The notes below the pieces were generated by a model, which worked only from the letters and a program-made list of their open reading frames with translations, did not search any database and was not told the origin of the DNA. 51,085 bases of DNA. It comes from Patescibacteria group bacterium. GTDB taxonomy: Bacteria; Patescibacteriota; Patescibacteriia; 2-12-FULL-60-25. Both the position numbers and the translations under genes were made by a program. The DNA lies in NCBI GenBank assembly GCA_029210915.1, contig JARGGJ010000010.1:1-51085 (forward strand), written 5' to 3'. Each line of letters opens with the position of its first letter. Within the stretch, counting starts at the first letter, position 1. Positions 42,486-49,287 of this stretch are shown piece by piece.

Positions 42486-42902
42486 CTATCTCGCTTCGCC
42501 GCATTCCAAACAAAAATTTCTGTGAACGCAAAGTAATTTTTTGCATTTTTGGCATTTCCATCTATCTTGTTCATTTTTAACAAACTTTCTTATCCCTTGT
42601 TTTTTAATATTATTCAAATTTTCGAGCATGCTCATGCCGTATTTTGTTTTGTATCTTTTATCAAGATTTTTTAATCTTGCGCAGGGGAATTTTTCGCATT
42701 TATTGGAACAAAAAATCATTTTATTCTTTTTGAGAAACTCACAAGTACTTATGGTGCATTTTCTGCATGAAGTTGGTTTATCCGCGGATTCGTCTCGGCA
42801 CCCCAAGCATTTGTTCTTGTCTCTAAGGTGCGCTATACAGATTGCGCAATTCATTCCGCAGGGAGCAATTAGTTTAGCGGTGATTGAGGATTTGGTTGCC
42901 AT
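42486..42902 (-). CDS. DUF3795 Cys-rich zinc-binding-like protein
   Basis: 138 aa with about 16 cysteines. The N-terminal CGMNCAIC, CLGC, SCRKC, CEFL and CEKFPC series is the DUF3795 pattern; a C-terminal CQKCKKLLCVHRNFCLECG looks like an added zinc ribbon. It probably binds zinc or another metal; its function is not known. A TATAAA about 8 nt before the ATG on the minus strand suggests a leaderless message. Confidence 0.85.
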   Translation of the reverse strand: MATKSSITAKLIAPCGMNCAICIAHLRDKNKCLGCRDESADKPTSCRKCTISTCEFLKKNKMIFCSNKCEKFPCARLKNLDKRYKTKYGMSMLENLNNIKKQGIRKFVKNEQDRWKCQKCKKLLCVHRNFCLECGEAR

Positions 42903-43325
42903 AGATTTTTATAATTTGTTTTTGAATTGTTGGATTTTTTTTGCTTTAACGAAATGATAAATAAAATTTAGGTTTTTTATTTGCATAATCTTTTACTAGT
43001 TGGAATTTCGTACAACGTTTCGGGCTAATGTGAAGACCGTGTTTAGCGGCTTTGAGTGAGCGTCCTGATACGCTTCAGCTACCTAAATACTAGCAAAACC
43101 GTCACGAGCCGCATAGCCTGTGTTAGGTGAAGTGTTCCTTTTCTTTTTCCCGTTGATAATTGGGATTATTTTACGGAATTTTCAAATTTTTTTCCGGGTT
43201 GGATTCTGACGGGGCACAAGAGGGGAAATAAAGGGGTGAATCGCACTCCGTCAATCAGTCATTTAACTTTTAAAATGTATTATATATGGTTTTTTAACTC
43301 TTTAACTTGGGGACGGCCTCTGCAC
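42903..43325. other. Gene-free region with a structured element
   Basis: At 43022-43119, GGGCTA pairs with TAGCCT, GCGGCT (43046-43051) with AGCCGC (43107-43112), and inside them TGAGCGT with ACGCTTCA (43057-43076). A T-rich stretch (CCTTTTCTTTTTCCC) follows. This could be a small RNA or an old recombination site. I could not match it to a known family. The rest (43140-43325) shows nothing. Confidence 0.4.
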
Positions 43326-43573
43326 TGTACAGTTAACCTTCAAGGGTGACTCTTTTTAACTGGCTATCACGATTTCTAAGGTATTGATTAAATCTTTCAT
43401 ACGGAGTCATCCCATGCATGTTCTTGCCAAGATGAATCCGTTTTTTGTTATACCAACTTGTATATTCTGATATTGTATTCCATGGTTTGGTTTTGTTTAA
43501 ATAATATTCAGGCTTAGTTAACCTTAGTTACCCTTAGATGCCTAGATAGTTACCCTTAGAGGTTAACTGTACA
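43326..43573 (-). mobile_element. IS481/IS3-type remnant with both terminal repeats
   Basis: TGTACAGTTAACC at 43326 and GGTTAACTGTACA ending at 43573 are inverted ends with the TGT..ACA form typical of IS481. Inside are further TTAACC and CCCTTAG repeats and only the last 61 codons of the transposase. The 5' two thirds are lost, giving a 248-bp MITE-like relic. No clear target duplication is seen. Confidence 0.8.
43333..43515 (-). pseudogene. Transposase 3' fragment (rve/DDE integrase C-terminus)
   Basis: Minus-strand translation gives KPWNTISEYTSWYNKKRIHL and then GMTPYERFNQYLRNRDSQLK before a stop. The W(Y)N..R.H..L....TP...F pattern is the end of IS3/IS481 integrase-type transposases. The DDE core is missing, so it is inactive. 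Confidence 0.85.
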
Positions 43574-43787
43574 ATATCTTGACAAAAAGCACAAAATAAA
43601 GTATAGTTCAGCAATTAATCACTTAAGTAATCGTTAAAAGTCTTAACGTCTTAACGTCTTAACTTAACCTACGGACAGGAGTCCAAGAGGTTGTAGCGAA
43701 AATTTCCGCCAGAGGCGGATGCGCGTAGCGCTGATGTTCGATGTTAGTCCCTGTTATTAGACGGGGCAAGTGTTCGACGATATATGT
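43574..43787. repeat. AACGTC and GCCAGAGGCGGA repeats before the CxxC gene
   Basis: GTCTTAACGTCTTAACGTC (43639-43659) and the palindrome TCCGCCAGAGGCGGA (43705-43719), followed by GATGTTCGATGTTAG. It has no gene. Confidence 0.7.
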
Positions 43788-44375
43788 ATGAAACAATTTC
43801 AAAGAGGTGGCGGGTACGATAGAGGCGGTCGAGGTGACCGTGGGTTTGGTGGAGGCGGAGGCGGTCGAGGTGACCGTGGGTTCGACAAGCAGATGTTCCC
43901 GGCAACATGTGCCGAATGTGGTAACAGATGCGAAGTTCCATTTAAACCAACAAATAATAAACCTGTGTTATGTAACGATTGCTTCCGCGGAAGTGACCGT
44001 GCTAACGACAGAGGCGGAAGACCGGAGCGCAGAAATGACCGCTTCAGCCGTGACGAAAGACCGGCTCGTCATGACAGACCGGTACAAACTGATAACACTC
44101 GTGAACAGTTTGAACAGTTGAATGTTAAGCTTGATATGATCATAAAAGAGATCGACAAGCTAAAACAGGTTAACAAGATTCATACTGTAGAATCATATGA
44201 CGGTTTGGATTTATCAGATGTTAAACCGGCTAAAAAAGATAAAAAGGCTAAGAAGGAATCCAAGGAAGAAGCTCTTGAAGTAGCAACCGAAGAAACTTCT
44301 GCGCCAAAAGCCGCGAAGAGCAAGAAAGCAGAGAAAAAACCGGCTAAAAAGGCTGCGAAGAAAACAAAGAAATAA
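43788..44375 (+). CDS. CxxC-x17-CxxC zinc-binding protein with basic tail
   Basis: 195 aa from MKQFQRGGG; an upstream GTG is less likely. A Gly/Arg-rich N-terminus (RGG-like) is followed by MFPATCAECGNRCEVPFKPT and a second pair CNDC exactly 17 residues after the first CxxC. This single zinc site is typical of a small family common in candidate phyla. An Arg/Asp-rich stretch, a short coiled coil (about 110-135) and a Lys/Ala-rich histone-H1-like tail follow. RGG and Lys-rich tails suggest nucleic-acid binding. Exact role unknown. Confidence 0.85.
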   Translation: MKQFQRGGGYDRGGRGDRGFGGGGGGRGDRGFDKQMFPATCAECGNRCEVPFKPTNNKPVLCNDCFRGSDRANDRGGRPERRNDRFSRDERPARHDRPVQTDNTREQFEQLNVKLDMIIKEIDKLKQVNKIHTVESYDGLDLSDVKPAKKDKKAKKESKEEALEVATEETSAPKAAKSKKAEKKPAKKAAKKTKK

Positions 44376-44376
44376 T

Positions 44377-44427
44377 CTCCCAAATTACGCTTTGCGTAAT
44401 TGTTCCTCTTTATTAAAGAGGGTGGGT
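44377..44427. repeat. Composite CCTCTTT/AAAGAGG palindrome
   Basis: TCTCCCAA, a small palindrome ATTACGCTTTGCGTAAT, then TGTTCCTCTTTATTAAAGAG and GGTGGG. Same layout as the copies at 18602 and 20113. It directly follows the CxxC gene stop. Confidence 0.85.
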
Positions 44428-44460
44428 AAAATCAGACTCTTATGAGTCTGATTTTTTTAT
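44428..44460. terminator. Bidirectional terminator
   Basis: AAATCAGACTC-ttat-GAGTCTGATTTTTTT. It lies between the convergent CxxC gene and the minus-strand gene at 44457, overlapping the latter's last codon. Confidence 0.92.
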
Positions 44461-44981
44461 ATCTTCCGGCTGTCATACGCCCAGTGCAAAAGTGCTTGAC
44501 GTTGTTTACGGCGACAATCCATGTCCCCTGTTTTACAATTTTTCTTGACTTGGGCAGAGTGACGGCGAATCGCCTTCCAGCGTTTGATTTGACGTTCGTC
44601 ATCGGCACCGCGACGGCCCATGTAGTAGCGACAGTACCATTCGAACCAGCCGTGAGGATCTTGTTTGTTTATCCAGCCTTTGGCTCGCCAATACGCAAGC
44701 GGCATGCTGGCGCGGATGCCAAAGAAATTCAAATCGGCGTGCTTTTCGTGATCCGGAGAAAGATTGATGCCGATAAACCAAGATTTGGGATATTCTTTGG
44801 GGATCAGATTTTTGACACCGATAAAATATGCCCCGCCAAAGACTCCCAGCTTTAGCATCTCTTGCGGAGTTAGATCCGGTTTAAAGATAGGATCGAAATT
44901 ACGCCCAATTGGTTCGGTTAGATGATAGATGTATTTTTTTTGAAATCTGTTACTGACGGTTACTTTTTTACCTGCCCGCAT
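44457..44981 (-). CDS. Conserved hypothetical protein, aromatic-rich
   Basis: 174 aa with many Trp, Tyr and basic residues: GGAYFIGVKNLIPKEYPKSW, DPHGWFEWYCRYYMGRR and DERQIKRWKAIRRHSAQVKK. The DPHGWF.WYCR(Y/F)Y.GRR..DE.QI.RW pattern is familiar from uncharacterised proteins of wide spread, but I know no function or fold for it. No signal peptide or TM. Its stop is 3 bp from the next minus-strand gene, so the two are probably one unit. Confidence 0.75.
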   Translation of the reverse strand: MRAGKKVTVSNRFQKKYIYHLTEPIGRNFDPIFKPDLTPQEMLKLGVFGGAYFIGVKNLIPKEYPKSWFIGINLSPDHEKHADLNFFGIRASMPLAYWRAKGWINKQDPHGWFEWYCRYYMGRRGADDERQIKRWKAIRRHSAQVKKNCKTGDMDCRRKQRQALLHWAYDSRKI

Positions 44982-44984
44982 AAG

Positions 44985-45692
44985 CTAATTTGCTATGGAT
45001 TTTGCCGGTGTTTCTATTTTCGAAGAATCCCAAGCTAAGTAAAAGACCGCGCCCAAGACGCTAAAGAAGGATACAACAATATCGATAATAAGATCGCCAA
45101 AAACTAAGAACGGGAGCGAATCGGGAAGAAATATTAAAGGAATACCCGCAGCGGCCGCAACAATAAGGGTGATTATTCCAAATAAAATTGCAAATCCCAA
45201 TGTTTTCCACCAACGATTTTGTACAACTTCTTTGCTATATTTCATTGCCTGCATGCCCCACTTATCTGAAAATATAACAATGTAGATTATGAAATACCAA
45301 TAAAAGGAATAGATAATTCCCGGCACAATCAATAGTAAAAATAAGCCTACTAAAAGTATGCCTGCGATAAGGTTTGTGCCAATTACCAGCGGCCATTTAT
45401 TGATTGCCAACTTTAAAGATTCCTGCCAGCTTATTGGTTTGTTTTCAATTACAGCTTTGGTTAATAAAGCTATAGCTATAGTGGCTAAAATTCCGAACAG
45501 CCCCTCCAATAATTGCATGGCTCTAAAATACATCATTATTCCTTCCATGGAGTCGTCTGTTGGCAGAACTTCTAAAACAATATTAAGTGGAATATAGATA
45601 ATTAGAGTTATTATGATTATTGCCTTTATATTACTTTGAAATATCTCCCATGATTGGGATAGGATATTTTTGATTGTAGGTTCGATATACAT
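44985..45692 (-). CDS. Polytopic membrane protein (GPDP-membrane-domain-like)
   Basis: 235 aa with about six hydrophobic segments (20-42, 55-78, 103-150 as two, 165-190, 200-222). The pattern with SWEIFQSNIKAIIIITLIIY and a YSKEVVQNRWWKTLGFAILF turn is typical of the broad YciC/DUF975-like group. It is similar in plan to the protein at 5231-6241. It sits directly upstream of the conserved hypothetical at 44457, with which it probably forms an operon. Function unknown. Confidence 0.7.
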   Translation of the reverse strand: MYIEPTIKNILSQSWEIFQSNIKAIIIITLIIYIPLNIVLEVLPTDDSMEGIMMYFRAMQLLEGLFGILATIAIALLTKAVIENKPISWQESLKLAINKWPLVIGTNLIAGILLVGLFLLLIVPGIIYSFYWYFIIYIVIFSDKWGMQAMKYSKEVVQNRWWKTLGFAILFGIITLIVAAAAGIPLIFLPDSLPFLVFGDLIIDIVVSFFSVLGAVFYLAWDSSKIETPAKSIAN

Positions 45693-45732
45693 ATGATTGT
45701 TAAGTTGATAATATCATACAATATAAATAATA

Positions 45733-45820
45733 AATAACAACCCATTACGCTCTACGAGCTACGAGGGTCAAGAATAATAAAGAACGCGGTCGTAGTGCTT
45801 AGTCGTAGTCGTAGTTACGG
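45733..45820. repeat. Repeat module with a GTCGTA tandem array
   Basis: Contains CTACGAGGGTCAAGAATAAT and AAAGAACG, as at 6331-6355, followed by short GTCGTA-type tandem repeats instead of GTACTAG. Like the first copy, it lies just upstream of a polytopic membrane-protein gene. Confidence 0.85.
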
Positions 45821-45828
45821 AAAAGAAT

Positions 45829-46179
45829 ATGATGTATAAAATGAAATTGATGAATAAGCCATTTGAATTGATTTCGATAGGAAAAAAGACGATTGAGATC
45901 AGATTAAATGATGAAAAACGCCAAAAGTTAACCATTGGTGATGAAATTGAGTTTACAAAGTTATCAAATCCTGATGAGAAGTTGCATGTAAAAATTATAG
46001 ACCTACTTAGATATTCATCTTTTAAAGAATTAATAGATGAGTATGGTATGGAATTTTACGGATATCCGGCGGATGAAGATGTTGAAGATTTTATACAAAG
46101 CATTTATACAATTTATACCCCTGAAGATGAGAAGAAATACGAAGTATTGGGAATAAGGATAGAATTAATAACTAAATAA
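45829..46179 (+). CDS. ASCH-domain protein
   Basis: 116 aa with the ASCH core: a beta strand with ELISIGKKTIEIRLNDEKR, then LTIGDEIEFTKL, and a C-terminal segment ending YEVLGIRIELI. ASCH folds resemble PUA and are thought to bind RNA; some members are nucleoside or acetylcytidine hydrolases. No catalytic residues can be assigned with confidence. Single gene between repeat blocks. The start could be the first or second of two adjacent ATGs. Confidence 0.85.
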   Translation: MMYKMKLMNKPFELISIGKKTIEIRLNDEKRQKLTIGDEIEFTKLSNPDEKLHVKIIDLLRYSSFKELIDEYGMEFYGYPADEDVEDFIQSIYTIYTPEDEKKYEVLGIRIELITK

Positions 46180-46236
46180 ACTATAAGACTGATCTCCATA
46201 ATGGGACTTAGACATTGAAAGTGATCATCTTTTTAC

Positions 46237-46262
46237 AAAAAAACGGCTAAAGCCGTTTATTT
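46237..46262 (-). terminator. Terminator of the sdpRI operon
   Basis: AAACGGCT and AGCCGTTT hairpin with A/T flanks, next to the sdpI stop. Confidence 0.85.
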
Positions 46263-46918
46263 TATTTGCGTGAAATCCAGTAGGAGTAGAACATCGGGAT
46301 GATTACAATTGCAAGGATGATGGCTATGAAGAACGGCCAGATGTATTGCATCCAAAAGAATGCCATTAATAGAACCAGTAAACCGGCGGCTACAAATATC
46401 CAGCCAGCGAGGCGATGAGTTTTTTGCCAGACTTCGGGATCAGCTAAAGTCCATGGAGTTTTGATACCTACAAAATAGTTGTGGCGGATTTTACCCATGT
46501 AGTTGCCGAGGATAATGAACATAACGCCTAGGCCAAGCATTACGAGCCTACCAACCAGATATGATTTGTCCACATTCAATGCGACATATGAAGTGATTGC
46601 ATACATGTAGGCCAAAAAACCGATGATGGTGATTTGAAAAACCTCCCAGGTTTTAGCAAATTTATCGTAATTTTTACTTTCCGGGTCTATTTTGCGCAAA
46701 AGTGGGAATAGAATTGTAAAAATAAGTGCCATGCCCGGTATCAGCCAAGCTCCGTAGATTTTGGGAGTCCAGCCATCTATTTGGTTGTTTACGTTCCAAT
46801 GAGTCGGAATCATATCAGGCAGGTATGAGTACAATAAAGCACCCGCCAAAAACATTATGGCGACCAATACCCACTGAGTTACGCGCAAAAGTGATAATTT
46901 AGTGTTTGCGATTTTCAT
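46262..46918 (-). CDS. sdpI: SdpI family integral membrane protein
   Basis: 218 aa with about six TM helices. The DUF1648 signature YLPDMIPTHWNVNNQIDGW comes after TM1 and the SdpI signature NYMGKIRHNYFVGIKTPWTL with EVWQKTHRLAGW in the second half. In Bacillus subtilis SdpI protects against the SdpC toxin and relays it to SdpR. Here it overlaps the regulator gene by 20 bp, as a two-gene operon. No SdpC toxin gene is in the window, so a general envelope role or protection against a foreign toxin is possible. Confidence 0.92.
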   Translation of the reverse strand: MKIANTKLSLLRVTQWVLVAIMFLAGALLYSYLPDMIPTHWNVNNQIDGWTPKIYGAWLIPGMALIFTILFPLLRKIDPESKNYDKFAKTWEVFQITIIGFLAYMYAITSYVALNVDKSYLVGRLVMLGLGVMFIILGNYMGKIRHNYFVGIKTPWTLADPEVWQKTHRLAGWIFVAAGLLVLLMAFFWMQYIWPFFIAIILAIVIIPMFYSYWISRK

Positions 46919-47171
46919 ATTGAAATAAATTAAACATGGCTTTAGAAATTTCCTCGAAAACGGAAAGGTTTAATGAGTAAAAGATGAACTGGCCCTGGCG
47001 CTCTGTGATTACCAAGTTGGCACGCTTTAGAATATCCAAGTGATGAGATAGCGAGGCTTGGGTAAAATCGAAATGCTCTAAAAGATCGGTTACAGACATA
47101 CTGCGCTTTTTAAGAAGCTCCAAGATTTTACGTCGATTTGGGTCGGCTAAGGCTTTAAATACGTTTTCCAT
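46899..47171 (-). CDS. sdpR: ArsR-type autorepressor, SdpR-like
   Basis: 90-aa winged-helix regulator: ALADPNRRKILELL, then a recognition helix in FTQASLSHHLDILKRANLV and a wing in ITERQGQFIFYSLN. No metal-binding CxC is present, in keeping with the SdpR branch, which is controlled by sequestration at SdpI. A dyad beside its start is a good candidate for its own operator. Confidence 0.92.
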   Translation of the reverse strand: MENVFKALADPNRRKILELLKKRSMSVTDLLEHFDFTQASLSHHLDILKRANLVITERQGQFIFYSLNLSVFEEISKAMFNLFQYENRKH

Positions 47172-47174
47172 AAG

Positions 47175-47221
47175 ATATAGATGTTTGTCTATATATTAAT
47201 ATACTCCCCTATTTTTGTCAA
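47175..47221 (-). promoter_or_regulatory. sdpR promoter with likely operator dyad
   Basis: On the minus strand TTGACA (47216-47221) and TAATAT (47193-47198) are 17 bp apart. A perfect dyad, ATATAGA-N6-TCTATAT (47175-47194), overlaps the end of the -10 and the start site, where a bound repressor would block transcription. Confidence 0.8.
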
Positions 47222-47277
47222 GCGGACTCCTCAAAACGCTAAAAATATACTATAATAAGATAAGTTAACTATATTGT

Positions 47278-47688
47278 ATGAGTATCATTACCTTTTACTT
47301 ATTATCTCTACTGGCATGGTTATCATTGGTTTTTTTGGCCATTATTAATGGCAGTATCAGAAACTATATTTATGAGCCAATTGTTGGAAATTTGGCAGCT
47401 CATCAAATAAGTTCCGTGTTTTTTATTTTAGTTATTTTTTTAGTGAGTTATCTTTTTTTACTTTTCACCAAACCGAATTTTCCCAGTTACCATCTTTTAA
47501 TTATAGGTTTGATTTGGCTCTTACTGACCTTGGCTTTTGAATTTCTTTTTGGTCATTTCGTAGCGGGCCACTCTTGGGCAAAACTGTTTGCAGACTATAA
47601 TATTCTTAAAGGCAGAATTTGGTCTTTGGTAATTATTACAACACTAATCGCACCATTTATTATTAATAAATTTATATTTAAAAAATAA
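47278..47688 (+). CDS. Conserved four-helix membrane protein
   Basis: 136 aa with four hydrophobic segments. Conserved-looking motifs are LAIINGSIRN near the N-terminus, AAHQIS at the start of helix 2 and GHFVAGHSWAKLFADYNILK before helix 4. I recognise this pattern from uncharacterised bacterial membrane proteins but know no function. TATAAT lies 22 nt upstream of the ATG. Followed 16 bp later by a lipoprotein gene. Confidence 0.7.
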   Translation: MSIITFYLLSLLAWLSLVFLAIINGSIRNYIYEPIVGNLAAHQISSVFFILVIFLVSYLFLLFTKPNFPSYHLLIIGLIWLLLTLAFEFLFGHFVAGHSWAKLFADYNILKGRIWSLVIITTLIAPFIINKFIFKK

Positions 47689-47703
47689 ATTAGTTTTCCT
47701 CTT

Positions 47704-48219
47704 ATGAAAAAATATATTCCTTTTGTTTCTTTGTTGGTTTTGCCATTAGTTTTCTCAGGATGTGGAGTTGTTGGGTCCATTGAGGAGCTGGGATGCGGTT
47801 TTATGGGCGGTAAGGATCAGGATCATTGTTACCAAGACGCGGCCAAGAGGAAAGAGAGTTTTGAAACCTGCGCAAAGATCAAAGCAGAGACTTTTAGCGC
47901 ACTTGAAGGTCCAGCAACACGCGATAAATGTTATTTACAAGTCGCAGAGCAAAAGCGGGATCCATCAGGTTGTGAGAAAATCGAAGGCGGCATGATAAGC
48001 TACACACAAGAAGAATGCGTGAACTCGATATTTGAAAAAGATATAGCAACTTTGCAAGAAAATATTGATGCAGCTAAAGACAATCCGGAATTGGAAACTC
48101 AAGTAACAAAAGAACAACAAGAGTTAGCCGATAAAATGCAAAAATTTTATCAGTTGTTGAGTGATACCAACAAATCTCAATACGATATGCAAAATAGTGC
48201 TGTCAAGAATCTTAGATAA
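47704..48219 (+). CDS. Cys-rich lipoprotein of unknown function
   Basis: 171 aa. The signal peptide ends in the lipobox VFSGC, with Cys20 the lipidated residue. The mature part has Cys at fairly regular places (GCGFMGG, HCYQDAAKR, TCAKIKAE, KCYLQVAEQ, GCEKIEGG, ECVNSIF), giving short C-x(n)-C helix repeats, then a coiled-coil tail. Probably anchored on the outer face of the membrane. Followed 9 bp later by another lipoprotein gene. Confidence 0.75.
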   Translation: MKKYIPFVSLLVLPLVFSGCGVVGSIEELGCGFMGGKDQDHCYQDAAKRKESFETCAKIKAETFSALEGPATRDKCYLQVAEQKRDPSGCEKIEGGMISYTQEECVNSIFEKDIATLQENIDAAKDNPELETQVTKEQQELADKMQKFYQLLSDTNKSQYDMQNSAVKNLR

Positions 48220-48228
48220 TTAGAGACC

Positions 48229-48636
48229 ATGAAGAAATTATCATTTTTATTAATAGCTATTTTTCTATTTGGTTTTGGATGCAACAAAATTAAATCGCAG
48301 GAAACAGAGAGTGTTGGCAGCGACAAGGGCAAGAGTGATTATGTTATGGTAGTAGATGAAAAATTAAGCAATGTTAACTTTTCAGAAATGGGAAATATCA
48401 CAAATTGGGATGTATCAACGGGTAAATATGTTGATGATTGGGCGCTGACTTATGAAAAACCCGGGTCCCCTGCTGTTAGGGTTGATCTTATTTTGGACGA
48501 TAAAAGTGTTTGCGTGGTCGCGAATGAAGAGTACGATTGCCGAGAGGTTTTGACGAATGAGTTTAATGGTAAGAGGTTGTATGTGCAGGGAGTGAGAGAC
48601 GGGGATGTGGTAACAGTTAAAAGAATTACTTTTTAA
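48229..48636 (+). CDS. Small lipoprotein of unknown function
   Basis: 135 aa with a signal peptide and lipobox FGFGC (Cys18). The mature domain is short and beta-rich, with a Cys pair in KSVCVVANEEYDCRE, and resembles an OB-like or small barrel domain at best. It lies in a run with the previous lipoprotein and the small gene at 48641. Confidence 0.7.
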   Translation: MKKLSFLLIAIFLFGFGCNKIKSQETESVGSDKGKSDYVMVVDEKLSNVNFSEMGNITNWDVSTGKYVDDWALTYEKPGSPAVRVDLILDDKSVCVVANEEYDCREVLTNEFNGKRLYVQGVRDGDVVTVKRITF

Positions 48637-48640
48637 AAAT

Positions 48641-48817
48641 ATGAGCCAAGAAAATTCATGCGCAAACTGTCCGTTGCGCAAAAACTACGATGAAAATCCA
48701 AATTCATTTAAAGGTAGATTTTGGAAATGGCATATAAAATGGTGCCCCGGCTGGAAATCGTATTTAAAATCCTTACCGGACGATGAAAGACATACCGTTA
48801 TTGAAAAGTATAAATGA
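48641..48817 (+). CDS. Conserved 58-aa Cys/Trp-rich protein
   Basis: 58 aa, beginning MSQENSCANCPLRKNYDENP. CANCPLR, GRFWKWHIKWCPGWKSYLKS and LPDDERH fit a small uncharacterised family I recognise by its C..CPLR..YD..P.S..GR.W.WH...CPGWK.Y..SLP pattern. Three Cys and His suggest a metal site. The ATG is 5 bp after the lipoprotein stop, so it is the last gene of the unit, ahead of a terminator. Confidence 0.8.
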   Translation: MSQENSCANCPLRKNYDENPNSFKGRFWKWHIKWCPGWKSYLKSLPDDERHTVIEKYK

Positions 48818-48819
48818 AA

Positions 48820-48844
48820 ATATCCCCGAAAAATCGGGGATATT
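48820..48844. terminator. Hairpin terminator
   Basis: ATATCCCC-gaaaaatc-GGGGATAT, followed by TAATTTAT. It closes the plus-strand lipoprotein unit and, in the other direction, the minus-strand gene at 48869. Confidence 0.75.
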
Positions 48845-48868
48845 AATTTATAAGTTAAACAGTCTAGT

Positions 48869-49084
48869 TTACTTTTTTGATTTGAGGCCTATGGCGCTGA
48901 TAATTAGCACTATGGTATACATTATAAAACCATAAACACAGGCTGGGATGGATGCAACCGCTGTGCAACCACCGTTGATTGGGCAGACTTGGGAGAAAAG
49001 TTCGCCGTAAGAGAGGTAGCCTGAGAAGAGCATGCCGGCGATTGCGATAATGAGGATGATTTTGAGGGAGAGTTGTTTGTTCAT
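48869..49084 (-). CDS. Small membrane protein, VKOR-like Cys pattern
   Basis: 71 aa from MNKQLSLK, with two TM helices. LFSGYLSYGELFSQVCPINGGC and PACVYGFIMYTIV resemble one half of vitamin K epoxide reductase-type proteins: a Cys pair in a loop, then a Cys near a second helix. It is too short for a full VKOR. A redox role is possible but unproven. A longer start upstream lies in non-coding DNA. Confidence 0.6.
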   Translation of the reverse strand: MNKQLSLKIILIIAIAGMLFSGYLSYGELFSQVCPINGGCTAVASIPACVYGFIMYTIVLIISAIGLKSKK

Positions 49085-49287
49085 ATTGATTATTAAATGA
49101 ATTATACCATAATATTGAAACCCGTAACTTGCAGTATGTATCAAACACTCGTTCAATATATAACGCAGAGTTTGACTCATGGCAGAAAAAATTAAAAAAA
49201 TCCCCCGCGATTGCGAGGGAGAGTTTACCTAAGCATGACTACATAACTCGTTATAAACGTTATGAACGTTATAAACGAATCCAGAAT
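49085..49287. repeat. Short repeat region
   Basis: CTCGTTATAAACGTTATGAACGTTATAAACG at about 49246-49276 belongs to the AACGTC/CGTTATGACG repeat group, and AATCCCCCGCGATTGCGAGG near 49198-49218 may form a terminator-like hairpin. No gene. Confidence 0.6.

Noticed and set aside
43009-43130. Integron attC site
   Set aside because: GTTAGGT fits one core end, but the matching left core and the symmetric spacers are missing, and there is no integrase.
46262-47171. Arsenic-sensing ArsR operon
   Set aside because: The regulator lacks the metal-binding Cys motif and its partner is SdpI, not an arsenite pump.
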